Assembly: GCA_019218365.1 (NCBI GenBank)
Contig: JAHUUJ010000003.1
Coordinates: forward strand, 124,001 to 188,000
Reading direction: 5' to 3'
Length of the DNA: 64,000 nucleotides
Source: Actinomycetaceae bacterium TAE3-ERU4
GTDB lineage: Bacteria; Actinomycetota; Actinomycetes; Actinomycetales; Actinomycetaceae
Shown here one piece after another: positions 1 through 9,284 of the stretch. Below the pieces are notes generated by a model, which did no database searches, was not told where the DNA came from, and saw only the letters and a list, made by a program, of their open reading frames with translations. Every line of letters begins with the position of its first letter. Within the stretch, counting starts at the first letter, position 1. A program made the translations under genes and the position numbers.

Positions 1-564
1 AAATCTATGGGAGTTAAGGTAACTGCTGAAGTAACTCCACATCATTTAGCTCTAACTGACGAGTGCGCACGTACCTTTGATTCGCGGTTTAAGGTTAATC
101 CACCATTACGTACAGACTCTGACCGCCAAGCTTTGATTGAAGGACTGGCAGATGGAACTATTGATGTAATCGCAACCGATCATGCTCCTCATCCGGACTT
201 TGTTAAATCTTGTCCCTGGGATGAGGCTGCTTTTGGGATGACTGGACTAGAAACAGCACTTCCGGTAGTTATCAAAGAACTTGTAGAACCCGGATATTTT
301 ACTTGGTCTGATGTAGCTCGCGTTATGTCTCGTAATCCTGCCGCTATTGGCCAAGTCTCTTCTCAGGGTCAGTCTATTGAAGCTGGCCAGGTTGCTAACC
401 TGTGTCTAGTAAATCCTGAAATTCGTCGAGTTATTAACCCGGCAGAACAGTTTACTAAATCAACTAACTCTCCATTTGCAGGACAGGAATTGCCCGGCAA
501 GGTTGAATTTACGTTCTTCCGTGGCAAAGTCACGGTTGATGGGGGAGTACCGGTAGAGTCTTAA
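1..564 (+). CDS. pyrC: Dihydroorotase, C-terminal part (partial at window edge)
   Basis: Dihydroorotase closes N-carbamoyl-aspartate to dihydroorotate, step three of pyrimidine synthesis. The frame is open from base 1, so the N-terminal part lies outside the window; about 187 residues are present. Visible are the metal-site segment VTAEVTPHH near the start of the fragment, and IDVIATDHAPH, which carries the catalytic/metal Asp of class I dihydroorotases. The C-terminus has the NPAAI and GQVANLCLV segments usual in the family. It is followed by pyrF, as in other actinobacterial pyr operons. The ATG at position 7 is internal, not the true start. Confidence 0.93.
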   Translation, partial: KSMGVKVTAEVTPHHLALTDECARTFDSRFKVNPPLRTDSDRQALIEGLADGTIDVIATDHAPHPDFVKSCPWDEAAFGMTGLETALPVVIKELVEPGYFTWSDVARVMSRNPAAIGQVSSQGQSIEAGQVANLCLVNPEIRRVINPAEQFTKSTNSPFAGQELPGKVEFTFFRGKVTVDGGVPVES

Positions 565-573
565 TTCTTCCGT

Positions 574-601
574 GGGGAGGGAAAAATACTTTTCTCTCCC
601 C
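574..601 (+). terminator. Hairpin between pyrC and pyrF
   Basis: A 12-bp stem (574-585 with 590-601) with one G-T wobble and a 4-base loop starts ten bases after the pyrC stop. It is terminator-like, but its T residues are in the stem and no clean T-run follows, so it may be an attenuator or mRNA-processing hairpin rather than a strong terminator. Confidence 0.45.
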
Positions 602-645
602 AAATACTTCCTATTAGATAGGTTTCAAAGAAAGTTTTTAATTTA

Positions 646-1491
646 ATGAATTTTGGAAGTAAACTAGCGCAGCGGAAAAATCTTTTAGGTGCCTTGTGTG
701 TGGGAATTGATCCACATCCCCAGCATTTAGCAAAATGGAATCTTCCCGATAACGAGGTTGGATTGAAAGAATTTTCTTTTTCTCTGTTGGAATCAATTGG
801 AGATAAGGCTGCTGCTATTAAGCCTCAATCTGCCTTGTTTGAACGTCACGGTTCGAGGGGAATAGGTGTTTTAGAAGAAGTTCTAGGATATTGTCGGGAA
901 AAACAGATACTTACAATTCTCGATGTTAAACGAGGAGATATTGGAAGTACGATGAAGGCATATGCGCAATCTTTTCTTTCTCCAGGTGCTGCTTTAGAAG
1001 CAGACGCAATTACTGTTTCTCCGTTCTTAGGAGTAGGTTCTTTAGCTCCCGCTTTTGCACTAGCACAGGAAGCAGGTAAAGGAATATTTGTACTTGCCTT
1101 AACTTCTAATCCGGAGGGCATGAGCATACAGCATGCTTGTACCTCAAAAGGACAGAGTGTTGCAGCCTTAATCGCATCTGAAGTTCAGGCCTATAACGAT
1201 TTCTATTTCCCTGAAGAACCCGGTAGTTTCGGCCTAGTGGTTGGGGCAACAATTGGCAGTGCAATTCGTGATCAGAAAGTTAAGCTAGATAAATTTACCG
1301 GTCCTTTATTAGCTCCTGGGGTAGGTGCACAAGGAGCCGGAAAAGCAGAAATAGAGGATGTTTTTGCCACCTCAAAGCCGTCAGTTTTAGCCTCTGTTTC
1401 TCGTTCAATTTCACAATGTGGACCGGAAATTTCAAATCTTAAACAGGCATTTGCAGAAACACTGAACGAAGTTAATCTGGCCTTAGAGTAA
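646..1491 (+). CDS. pyrF: Orotidine 5'-phosphate decarboxylase (type 2, actinobacterial form)
   Basis: Decarboxylates OMP to UMP, the last step of de novo pyrimidine synthesis. The protein is 281 residues, the longer 'type 2' form typical of mycobacteria and relatives. The active-site motif DVKRGDIG lies at about residues 93-100, with the catalytic Lys at 95. The N-terminal segment LCVGIDPHP and the C-terminal PGVGAQGAG are the substrate and phosphate-binding segments. The ATG at 646 has only a weak A/G-rich stretch (about 629-634) as ribosome site. It lies 81 bases downstream of pyrC, separated by a hairpin. Confidence 0.95.
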   Translation: MNFGSKLAQRKNLLGALCVGIDPHPQHLAKWNLPDNEVGLKEFSFSLLESIGDKAAAIKPQSALFERHGSRGIGVLEEVLGYCREKQILTILDVKRGDIGSTMKAYAQSFLSPGAALEADAITVSPFLGVGSLAPAFALAQEAGKGIFVLALTSNPEGMSIQHACTSKGQSVAALIASEVQAYNDFYFPEEPGSFGLVVGATIGSAIRDQKVKLDKFTGPLLAPGVGAQGAGKAEIEDVFATSKPSVLASVSRSISQCGPEISNLKQAFAETLNEVNLALE

Positions 1492-1499
1492 TTATCTGC

Positions 1500-1539
1500 T
1501 CATGCCCCAAATATATTTTTGCTAATATTTGGGGCATGA
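1500..1539. repeat. 15-bp perfect inverted repeat enclosing the gmk start codon
   Basis: Arms at 1500-1514 and 1525-1539 are perfectly complementary around a 10-base loop. The right arm contains the ATG of gmk (1536-1538) and the GGGG before it. The structure could end pyrF transcription, hide the gmk start in read-through mRNA, or be an operator. A TAATAT hexamer at 1523-1528 lies seven bases before the ATG and could be the -10 element of a leaderless gmk transcript. Confidence 0.6.
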
Positions 1540-2093
1540 CTCAGGCTTCAATTACTGTCGTTGCAGGGCCAACTGCTGTTGGCAAGGGAACTGTTATTTC
1601 TCGCTTGCGTGAGATGTATCCACAAATTTACTATTCTGTTTCAGCCACTACTAGATTGCCTCGTCCAGGTGAGATAGATGGAGTTCATTATCATTTCGTA
1701 AGTCAGAAGCAATTCGCCTCGTTGGTTGAGCAGGGACAAATGTTGGAGTGGGCTTTAGTACATGGATTAAATTCCTATGGGACTATGCGTTCTCCTATCA
1801 TGGAAGCAGTTGCTGCGGGAAAACCAGCGTTAATAGAAGTTGATTTAGCTGGTGCTCGACAGATTCGTCAATCTTTACCGGAAGCAAAACAAATTTTTAT
1901 TGCCCCTCCTACTTTTGCTGATTTAGAGGAACGTTTAGCTAAACGGGGGACCGAGGGACCGGCGGAGCGTATACGTAGATTAGAGACAGCACGGGAAGAA
2001 ATGGCTGCCCAAAATGAATTTGATTTAGTTATTGTTAATCACACAGTTGATTTATGCGCCCATAATCTGGCTCAAGCGATGGGTTTAGAATAG
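1536..2093 (+). CDS. gmk: Guanylate kinase
   Basis: Phosphorylates GMP to GDP. The 185-residue protein has the P-loop GPTAVGKGT at residues 11-19, the GMP-binding segment VSATTRLPRPGE, and the DGVHYHFVS and EWALVHG segments of the guanylate kinase family. The start is fixed by the short distance to the P-loop, but no normal Shine-Dalgarno precedes it and the ATG lies inside an inverted repeat, so translation may be leaderless or structure-controlled. The gmk-rpoZ-coaBC-metK order is widespread in Actinobacteria. Confidence 0.95.
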   Translation: MTQASITVVAGPTAVGKGTVISRLREMYPQIYYSVSATTRLPRPGEIDGVHYHFVSQKQFASLVEQGQMLEWALVHGLNSYGTMRSPIMEAVAAGKPALIEVDLAGARQIRQSLPEAKQIFIAPPTFADLEERLAKRGTEGPAERIRRLETAREEMAAQNEFDLVIVNHTVDLCAHNLAQAMGLE

Positions 2094-2138
2094 AATAGAT
2101 TAGCGTTTATTGTTTCCAACCGAGCTTTAAGGATTTTC

Positions 2139-2414
2139 ATGACTACTGGTATTGTTGCTCACCCCGAAGGAATTACTTCTCCACCGATTGATGACCTTCT
2201 TGAGCAGGTTGATTCTAAGTACGCTCTCGTCGTATATTCAGCACGTCGAGCACGCCAAATCAATAGCTACCTACATGATCGTGCAGACGGTAGGATTCAG
2301 GGAGTTCCTCCTTTGGTAGAGACTGAACCTGATCAGAAGCCTCTTTCTATTTCCATGCATGAGATTGCTGAGGGGAAGCTTAACTTCTTTACCGATACGG
2401 CAGATAGCGAGTAA
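2139..2414 (+). CDS. rpoZ: RNA polymerase omega subunit
   Basis: Small RNA polymerase subunit that helps assemble and stabilise the beta' subunit. It has 91 residues. The conserved segment SKYALVVYSARRARQINSY is the omega core, and the C-terminal KPLSISMHEIAEGKL matches actinobacterial omega proteins. A good ribosome site (AAGGA, 2129-2133) precedes the ATG. It sits between gmk and coaBC as in mycobacteria. Confidence 0.95.
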   Translation: MTTGIVAHPEGITSPPIDDLLEQVDSKYALVVYSARRARQINSYLHDRADGRIQGVPPLVETEPDQKPLSISMHEIAEGKLNFFTDTADSE

Positions 2415-2417
2415 ATT

Positions 2418-3629
2418 TTGCTATCCGGCGACTCTTCCCATGTAGTAGTTGGAGTAAGCGGTGGCATAGCAGCATACAAAGCTGTGAATGTGGTCCGTCT
2501 TCTTAAAAAAACTGGTTTAGATGTTTGGGTAGTTCCTACTGCCAATGCTTTGCGCATGGTTGGAGCTGCTACGTGGGAAGCCGTTTCGGGACACCCAGTT
2601 TATACAGATCCCTTTGATGGTGCTGAGGATGTTGCGCATGTCCTTTTAGGATCGAAGGCCAAGGCCTTTTTGCTTGTTCCCGCTACCGCCAATGTGATAG
2701 GTAAGTTAGCTAACGGAATTGCCGATGACATGCTTTCTACAACCGTCCTTTCCGCAACCTGCCCTATTATGGTTGCACCAGCTATGCATCATCAAATGTG
2801 GACTAATCCAGCCGTAAAGGATAATATCTCACGTCTAAAAAAACGAGGGATTCATTTTATTGGTCCTGTTTCGGGTGAGCTTACTTCCGGCGATTCTGGA
2901 ATTGGGAGATTAGCTGAACCGGAAGAAATCGTAGACTCTTTCTTGAGCTTACTTAACTCTTTAGATGATTATTCATTACGTGGTAAGCATGTCGTAGTTA
3001 CCGCGGGGGGAACAAGAGAGCCTCTTGATCCAGTTCGTTTTCTAGGTAATTATTCATCTGGACGGCAGGGTGTCGAAATTGCGCGAGCTGCCTATCTAGC
3101 GGGAGCAGAAGTAACCCTGGTAGATGTTAATTTAGAAGTTCCAGCGCCGGCTGGAGTTAATCTCGTAAAAGCGCATACCGCACTTGAGCTGCAAGAAGTT
3201 CTAAATAATCTTTTTCAAGATTTGGACATTCTAGTAATGACTGCAGCGGTTGCAGATTACCGTCCGGCTATTGTTGCTGATTCCAAGCTTAAAAAATCGC
3301 AGAACCATCTTTCCCAGATTGAATTGATAGAAAATCCAGATATTTTAGCTGGCTTAGGAAAACTACCGAGAGAAAATAAAATCTTAGTTGGATTCGCAGC
3401 TGAAACAGCCGGTGGCCAGTTGGGGATTGAGTACGCTCGTAAAAAAATTTTAGAGAAGCAAACAGACATTCTTGTCTATAACCAAGTAGGTCATGGTAGG
3501 GGATTTGGTGAAGTTACTAACCATGTTTGTATTCTCGATTCTGACGGGAGCATAATGGTTGAATCGTCAGGTTCTAAACAGGATTTAGCGAAACTGATTA
3601 TTTCAAATATCGCCTGTTTTAAAAAGTAA
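2418..3629 (+). CDS. coaBC: Bifunctional phosphopantothenoylcysteine decarboxylase / phosphopantothenate-cysteine ligase
   Basis: Makes 4'-phosphopantetheine for coenzyme A in two steps. The N-terminal flavoprotein domain (about 1-185) has GVSGGIAAYK and PAMHHQMW, the latter matching the PAMNxxMW motif of the family. The C-terminal ligase (about 190-403) has TAGGTREPLDPVR and VGFAAET. The place where the E. coli enzyme has an ACGD motif with an active-site Cys reads TSGD here, as I recall from mycobacterial CoaBC too. The start is a TTG three bases after the rpoZ stop, so translation is probably coupled. Confidence 0.93.
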   Translation: MLSGDSSHVVVGVSGGIAAYKAVNVVRLLKKTGLDVWVVPTANALRMVGAATWEAVSGHPVYTDPFDGAEDVAHVLLGSKAKAFLLVPATANVIGKLANGIADDMLSTTVLSATCPIMVAPAMHHQMWTNPAVKDNISRLKKRGIHFIGPVSGELTSGDSGIGRLAEPEEIVDSFLSLLNSLDDYSLRGKHVVVTAGGTREPLDPVRFLGNYSSGRQGVEIARAAYLAGAEVTLVDVNLEVPAPAGVNLVKAHTALELQEVLNNLFQDLDILVMTAAVADYRPAIVADSKLKKSQNHLSQIELIENPDILAGLGKLPRENKILVGFAAETAGGQLGIEYARKKILEKQTDILVYNQVGHGRGFGEVTNHVCILDSDGSIMVESSGSKQDLAKLIISNIACFKK

Positions 3630-3659
3630 TTTTTCGTAACTACTCGTCAGGAGAGTCTA

Positions 3660-4841
3660 ATGCATCTGTTTACTTCAGAGTCTGTTACAGAAGGACATCC
3701 AGATAAGCTATGCGATCGTATCTCAGATTCAATTCTTGATGCTTTACTAGCACAAGACGCTAAATCACGAGTAGCTGTTGAAACTCTTGCCACCAGAGGA
3801 CTAATACACGTAGTAGGGGAAGTTACTACTGAAGCTTATGTAGAGATTCCCGAAATAGTCCGTAACGTTATTAAAGAAACTGGGTACGTATCTTCTACCA
3901 TTGGCTTTGACGCTGACAGCTGTGGGGTTTCGGTTTCTCTAGGTCAGCAGTCACCCGATATCGAAGCTGCGGTTAATGTATCTTTAGAAAACCGTACTGG
4001 TGAATCTGTAGACTCTTTAGATTCACAGGGAGCTGGTGATCAAGGAATCATGTTTGGTTATGCTTCTTCGCAAACTCCAGATTTAATGCCGGCTCCAATT
4101 TGGCTTGCGCATAAGCTTTCTCGTAAGTTAAGCGAAGTCCGTAAAGCGGGAATTGCTGAAGGTTTTTATCCTGACGGTAAAACTCAGGTCACTCTTTCTT
4201 ACGAAGGCCGGACTCCAGTGGCGATAGACACTGTTTTAGTCTCCACTCAGCACAGCGAGCAATTGTCTTTGCAGGAAGTGCAAGAATCGGTTAAGGAACT
4301 GGTAATAGACCCAACGTTATCAGAGTTTTCCCTAGGACTGGATACTACTTCTACAAAATACCAGATTAACCCTTCCGGAAAGTTTGTAGTTGGTGGGCCA
4401 GCGGGAGATGCAGGACTGACCGGACGCAAAATTATTGTTGATACCTATGGCGGTATGGCCCGTCATGGTGGGGGAGCTTTCTCCGGTAAAGATCCGTCGA
4501 AGGTAGATCGTTCAGCGTCGTATGCATTACGCTGGATTGCCAAAAATCTAGTTGCTGCGGGTGTTGCTGAAGAAATTGAACTTCAAGTTTCGTACGCAAT
4601 CGGTTCTGCCTACCCCATTTCACTTTGGGTCAATACTTACGGTACTGGACAGATATCTGATACTGAGATTATTAAATTAATTAACCGTGTCTTTGATTTG
4701 CGGCCCGCAGCCATCATTAGAGATTTAGATTTGCTTCGACCTATTTATGCAAAGACTGCTGCTTATGGACATTTTGGAAGAAACGATGTTCCTTGGGAAG
4801 AAACTAATCGCGTTGCCGATTTGAAAGCTGCTGCACGTTAG
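3660..4841 (+). CDS. metK: S-adenosylmethionine synthetase
   Basis: Forms S-adenosylmethionine from methionine and ATP. It has 393 residues, normal for the family. Signature motifs are [12 protein letters not shown] and the phosphate-binding [16 protein letters not shown]; the N-terminus [13 protein letters not shown] carries the ATP/Mg His-Pro-Asp. The ATG has a strong ribosome site (AGGAGAG just upstream). It ends two bases before priA. Confidence 0.97.
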   Translation: MHLFTSESVTEGHPDKLCDRISDSILDALLAQDAKSRVAVETLATRGLIHVVGEVTTEAYVEIPEIVRNVIKETGYVSSTIGFDADSCGVSVSLGQQSPDIEAAVNVSLENRTGESVDSLDSQGAGDQGIMFGYASSQTPDLMPAPIWLAHKLSRKLSEVRKAGIAEGFYPDGKTQVTLSYEGRTPVAIDTVLVSTQHSEQLSLQEVQESVKELVIDPTLSEFSLGLDTTSTKYQINPSGKFVVGGPAGDAGLTGRKIIVDTYGGMARHGGGAFSGKDPSKVDRSASYALRWIAKNLVAAGVAEEIELQVSYAIGSAYPISLWVNTYGTGQISDTEIIKLINRVFDLRPAAIIRDLDLLRPIYAKTAAYGHFGRNDVPWEETNRVADLKAAAR

Positions 4842-4843
4842 CC

Positions 4844-6859
4844 ATGTCTGCTAATCAGGCGGAAATTCTCGGACTGGAACATTTACCTTCCTCTGCGGGA
4901 AAAGTTGCCTCGGTTCTTATTGATTCAGTCCCTGCACATCTTTCTAATCATTTTGAGTATCTAATCCCATCAGAATTAGAAAAAGATATAAAGTTTGGAA
5001 CCCAGGTTAAAGTTTCTTTAGCGGGAGCTATCCGAAACGCTTGGGTTATTAAGGTGTCTGACACAGCCGAATATGACGGAGTACTTTCTCCGATATTGGA
5101 AATAGTTGGAAGTTTTTCTTTACTAACTCCACCTATTTATGAGGCAATGTTGGCAATTGCCTCATCACGTGTAGGCATAGTGCAAAACTTAATTCGCAGT
5201 GCTATTCCTTCCCGCAATTTAAAACTTGAGTCTACTTTTACCGTTGATTTACCCGAAGAATCTAAGTTAAAAGAGCGAGATTTAGTTTCTTTTTCTCACT
5301 ACGAGGCTGGGGAAGCTTTTCTTACCCATTTAGAAAAGGCAAATATGCCGAGGGCAGTATGGCAATATTTGCCTTCATCTTCCCTAACTACCTTTGATAT
5401 CCCTTCCCTCTCCGATGTGGTTTATACAACGGTAAAAATAGGAAAATCTGTTTTAATCGTCCTCCCCACAACTAAAGAATGTGATTTTTTAGCTCAATCT
5501 TTAGAAGAATCGTTAGGAATAGAAGCTTTAGTTATCCATCACGATCTTTCTCCGCGAGAACGCTACCGGCGCTATTTGCTTTCTTTATGTGGATCACCAA
5601 AGATTGTTATCGGTACGCGCTCTGCAGTCTGGACTCCATTAGATAATTTAGGATTGATTGTTGTTTTAGGAATTGGTGATTCTTCCTTAGTGTCTCAACG
5701 GGCTCCTTATACCCCGGCTTGGGAAATTGCCTGTGCTCGTTCGCGAGTGGAAAAATGCGCGCTTTTATTGGGAGCTTTATTTTTAGATACTTGGGCGGCG
5801 CGGGTTTCCACGACCGGTTTTGCGCCAGCTATTTTACCTTCTCGTGAATTACGCAGACGTAAAATCGCAAAAGTTCGTTATCTTGACGAGTTTGATATGG
5901 AGCGTGAAGGAAATGCTAATTTTTCGCGTATTCCACCTTTTGTACACCGGTTAATTTCGCGTTCTTTAGAAAATGGGCCAGTTTTAGTAAGTGTTCGTTC
6001 CCGGGGATATATCCCAATTTTAGCCTGTGCTTCTTGCCGAGAAAAAGCTCGTTGCTGTACGTGCGGGGGAAATCTACGGAAGACTAAAGATACTTTAGAA
6101 TGTAGTCTTTGCGGTAAGCCACAGATAGAATTTATTTGTCCTTCCTGTGGAGGTAATAAGCTGCGTTCTTTACAAATTGGAACTTTACGGACCGCGGAAG
6201 AATTTGGACGTTCTTTTCCCAAAATACCAGTAGTTGTTTCATCTTCCGAAAAACAAATTTTTGATGTTGTAAAGAATGATTCGCGTATTTTTGTATCAAC
6301 TTGTGGTGCTGAGCCTTTTGCTGAAAAGGGATTTGCGGGAGCGGTTATTTTAGATACTTATTTAGCTTTAAATTTACCTTTTATCGATGCTTCAGAGAGT
6401 GCTTTACGCGATTGGTTTGGGGTTGTTTCACGAGTAAGACCCGATGGGGAAGTAGGGCTAGTAGGTCATGTCCCGACAGATATTTCTCAGGCTTTACTAC
6501 GCTGGGATCCCTTAGAGTGGTCTTTACGAGAGCTTTCTTCCCGACGTGAAGTTGGATTACCGCCAGCTACTTGGATGGCCGAGGTAGTTGGAGAGAAAGA
6601 AGAGATTCAACTTCTATACAAGCGTTTTGAGGGGATAAAAGCTCCAATTTCTCTTTTTCCCCCACTACGTTTGGATTCTTTTGCTGCGGAAAGGGCACGA
6701 CGTTTAACTCCGGCACTAGAGCCTTATCGTTTAGTGCTTTCTTCTCCGTGGAAATATGCGGGAGAGGTAGCTACTTTTCTTGCCCAGCAGCGAGCGGAGT
6801 TATCCGCTATTTCGGGTACCCGTTTGATAATTCGGGTGCAACCTCGTGCTTTGGTTTAG
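4844..6859 (+). CDS. priA: Primosomal protein N' (PriA), helicase motifs degenerate
   Basis: PriA normally reloads the replicative helicase at stalled forks. The N-terminal DNA 3'-end-binding domain is present (about residues 25-110), and the zinc-binding region with paired cysteines (CASC, CTCGG, CSLCG, CPSCGG) is intact. The Walker A position reads VLIVLPTTKECDF with no GxGKT. The DEEH box position reads VVLGIGDSS. Such ATPase loss is usual in actinobacterial PriA, so this is probably a functional, non-helicase form rather than a pseudogene. Length is 671 residues. It is coupled to metK. Confidence 0.9.
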   Translation: MSANQAEILGLEHLPSSAGKVASVLIDSVPAHLSNHFEYLIPSELEKDIKFGTQVKVSLAGAIRNAWVIKVSDTAEYDGVLSPILEIVGSFSLLTPPIYEAMLAIASSRVGIVQNLIRSAIPSRNLKLESTFTVDLPEESKLKERDLVSFSHYEAGEAFLTHLEKANMPRAVWQYLPSSSLTTFDIPSLSDVVYTTVKIGKSVLIVLPTTKECDFLAQSLEESLGIEALVIHHDLSPRERYRRYLLSLCGSPKIVIGTRSAVWTPLDNLGLIVVLGIGDSSLVSQRAPYTPAWEIACARSRVEKCALLLGALFLDTWAARVSTTGFAPAILPSRELRRRKIAKVRYLDEFDMEREGNANFSRIPPFVHRLISRSLENGPVLVSVRSRGYIPILACASCREKARCCTCGGNLRKTKDTLECSLCGKPQIEFICPSCGGNKLRSLQIGTLRTAEEFGRSFPKIPVVVSSSEKQIFDVVKNDSRIFVSTCGAEPFAEKGFAGAVILDTYLALNLPFIDASESALRDWFGVVSRVRPDGEVGLVGHVPTDISQALLRWDPLEWSLRELSSRREVGLPPATWMAEVVGEKEEIQLLYKRFEGIKAPISLFPPLRLDSFAAERARRLTPALEPYRLVLSSPWKYAGEVATFLAQQRAELSAISGTRLIIRVQPRALV

Positions 6860-6896
6860 AGATTTTATACGTATCCCATTTTTCTTTTTAATATTT

Positions 6897-6902
6897 TAGA
6901 AT
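6897..6902 (+). promoter_or_regulatory. Possible -10 element for leaderless fmt mRNA
   Basis: TAGAAT lies seven bases before the fmt ATG at 6910, which would place transcription start at or next to the A of the ATG. The purines before the ATG (AGGAG) are too close to it to serve as a normal ribosome site. No good -35 is visible. Confidence 0.35.
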
Positions 6903-6909
6903 ATAGGAG

Positions 6910-7869
6910 ATGCGTTGTTTATTTGTTGGCACCCCTGAGGTAGCCGTTCCAGCTTTAGATTGTTTGTTCGAGTCTGACCATGAAGTGGTTGGGGTTTTAA
7001 CTCGCTTAGATTCACGAGTAGGGAGAGGCCGTAAGCTTTCTTCTTCTCCAGTTGCAAAACGAGCTGAGGAATTAGGGCTGCCCGTAATTAAGGCAGATTC
7101 CTTACGAGACCCTGAGTTACTTTCTCAGCTGGAAGATTTACAAGCTGATGTTGCAGCTGTGGTGGCATACGGTGCCCTAGTTCCCGAAAAAGCACTATCC
7201 ATTTTCCGATTCGGCTGGCTAAATCTACATTTTTCCTTACTTCCACGCTGGCGTGGCGCCGCTCCTGTACAACGTTCTATAGCAGCAGGGGACACGAAAA
7301 CTGGAGCTTGTGTTTTTGAGATTGAAAAAGGTCTTGATACAGGCCCTGTTTACGCTTCTTTAGAATATAATCTTGACGATGAGAAGACTACCGGCGTCGT
7401 ACTTAATGACCTTTCACGTGCCGGTGGACCATTGATAGTAGAGGTTCTTACTTCTTTAGAAAACGGTACTGCAATCGCTTCTCCTCAATCTGCTACAGGT
7501 ATTACTTTGGCACCCAAAATAACGACCGCAGATTGCTTAATTGACTTTTCTCTTCCTGCCTCTAAGGTAGTTAGACAAATCAACTCAGTTTCTCCTCTTC
7601 CTGGAGCTTTTACCTTCCATGCAGATAAACGTTTAAAAGTAGCGGGTGCTCGCCTTAACGGCTCACTGCCCGAGGGAGTTGCAAGTTTGGCTCCCGGGCA
7701 GGTTCTACTTACCAAACGCTCTCTTTTAGTAGGTTGCGGTTCTGGAGCGGTGGAATTGCTTCGAGTGGCTCCAGCTTCTAAAGGGTGGATGGAAGCTACC
7801 GCCTGGGCACGAGGAGCACGCTTATCTCCTGATACAGTTTTAGATAGTGCCGTTGAAAGGGAGAACTGA
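6910..7869 (+). CDS. fmt: Methionyl-tRNA formyltransferase
   Basis: Formylates the initiator Met-tRNA using 10-formyl-tetrahydrofolate. It has 319 residues. The N-terminal formyltransferase domain shows LNLHFSLLPRWRGAAPVQ, whose SLLP signature and preceding Asn/His are catalytic. The C-terminal OB-like domain runs from about residue 205. Its end is followed at once by rsmB, as in most bacteria. The purine-rich end of fmt serves as the rsmB ribosome site. Confidence 0.95.
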   Translation: MRCLFVGTPEVAVPALDCLFESDHEVVGVLTRLDSRVGRGRKLSSSPVAKRAEELGLPVIKADSLRDPELLSQLEDLQADVAAVVAYGALVPEKALSIFRFGWLNLHFSLLPRWRGAAPVQRSIAAGDTKTGACVFEIEKGLDTGPVYASLEYNLDDEKTTGVVLNDLSRAGGPLIVEVLTSLENGTAIASPQSATGITLAPKITTADCLIDFSLPASKVVRQINSVSPLPGAFTFHADKRLKVAGARLNGSLPEGVASLAPGQVLLTKRSLLVGCGSGAVELLRVAPASKGWMEATAWARGARLSPDTVLDSAVEREN

Positions 7870-7870
7870 T

Positions 7871-9283
7871 TTGAGTCAGCACAAATATACCGATGGTTAT
7901 CGGAAGAAACGTCCGGCTGATTCAGCTCGTTTGGCAGCTCTTGATATTTTGGCGCAGGTACGTGAAGAAGGCGCTTACGCAAATATTATCTCTTCTGCCA
8001 CTTTAGTTGATTACGGGTTAAGTGGTCGAGATGCGGCTTTTGCTTTAGAACTGGCTTATGGAACTTTGCGAATGCGGGGACTATACGATGCAATCTTAGA
8101 GCGTTGTTGCAATATTGAGCTTTCCCAACTAGACCCTTTGGTCTTAGATGTTTTGCGTTTAGGGGCACACCAAATTGTTTCTATGCGAGTACCTCCGCAT
8201 GCTGCCTTAGCGCAGACAGTGGATGTAGCTAGGCATGTCAGTTCTGATGGACCTGCAAGGCTTTCCAATGCTGTTTTACGGAGGGTTTCAGAACGTGATC
8301 CAGAAGATTGGTTTAAATTAATAACCGTAGAAAAGGCAAAGTTAGAAGCTGATTCTACCCGCTATTCTCACCCTCTTTGGATTACTCAGGCGCTTTACGA
8401 TTCATTACAGGTAAGCGGTCTTGGTGAGAGCCTAGAAGATCTGCTAGAAGCTGATAATAAAGCGGCAAAGGTTAATTTAGCGGCTCGTCCTTCTTTAATT
8501 TCGCAAAGCGAGCTTTTAGCTGAGGTTGGCGCCCGCGGACGCCCTGGTGATCTTTCCTCTAACTGTGTGATTCTTAATTCGGGGGTCCCCTCACATATTG
8601 AGTCTATTCGTGAAGGTAGTGCGGGTGTCCAAGATCAGGGATCACAATTAGTAACTGAATTATTTGTGAATACGGAGATTTCAGGACCAGATAGACGATG
8701 GCTAGACTTGTGTGCTGGGCCGGGTGGTAAGGCAGCACTGTTAGCTGGGTATGCTGCAGAGCGCGGTGCTAATTTGTTAGCTAATGAGCTACATGAACAC
8801 CGAGCCCGTCTTGTTGCTAAATCTTTACGGGCTTTTCCTCGAGATTTATATCGTATTCGCATTGGTGATGGGGCAAAAATTGGAGAAGATTCCCGTATCG
8901 AACATGGTTTCGACAGGATTCTTTTAGATGCCCCGTGTTCTGGACTGGGTTCTTTACGCCGTCGTCCCGAAGCTCGTTGGGTAAAGTCAGAAGGTGATTT
9001 ACCTGAACTTTTAGATTTACAATCTCGTCTTTTGGACTCAGCTTTTGAAGTTTTACGTCTTGGTGGTCTTTTAGGATATGTAACTTGCTCTCCGCATTTA
9101 GGAGAAACACGCGATCAGGTCGTAGCTTTTCAGAAAAGACATTCTGTTGAGTTGCTTAATCTGGCTGAGATTTACCCGCAGTTTGATTCCCGTTATTTCC
9201 GTACGGATGGAACTTTACAACTTTGGCCTCATCTCGGTGGTACAGATGCCATGTTCCTAGCTATTTTCCGGAAGGTTAAATGA
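7871..9283 (+). CDS. rsmB: 16S rRNA (cytosine-967-C5)-methyltransferase
   Basis: Methylates C967 of 16S rRNA with S-adenosylmethionine. I prefer the TTG at 7871 (470 residues) because AAAGGGAG at 7857-7864 is well placed before it; an in-frame upstream start at 7847 would add eight residues and overlap fmt. The N-terminal NusB-like domain runs to about residue 140. The SAM-binding motif LCAGPGGKAALLAG and the two catalytic cysteines, in DAPCSGLGSLRR and VTCSPH, are intact. It is translationally coupled to rpe. Confidence 0.93.
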   Translation: MSQHKYTDGYRKKRPADSARLAALDILAQVREEGAYANIISSATLVDYGLSGRDAAFALELAYGTLRMRGLYDAILERCCNIELSQLDPLVLDVLRLGAHQIVSMRVPPHAALAQTVDVARHVSSDGPARLSNAVLRRVSERDPEDWFKLITVEKAKLEADSTRYSHPLWITQALYDSLQVSGLGESLEDLLEADNKAAKVNLAARPSLISQSELLAEVGARGRPGDLSSNCVILNSGVPSHIESIREGSAGVQDQGSQLVTELFVNTEISGPDRRWLDLCAGPGGKAALLAGYAAERGANLLANELHEHRARLVAKSLRAFPRDLYRIRIGDGAKIGEDSRIEHGFDRILLDAPCSGLGSLRRRPEARWVKSEGDLPELLDLQSRLLDSAFEVLRLGGLLGYVTCSPHLGETRDQVVAFQKRHSVELLNLAEIYPQFDSRYFRTDGTLQLWPHLGGTDAMFLAIFRKVK

Positions 9284-9284
9284 A

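Noticed and set aside
4844-6859. priA as a pseudogene because the ATPase motifs are missing.
   Set aside because: The frame is intact over 671 residues, other domains are conserved, and this loss is usual in the phylum.
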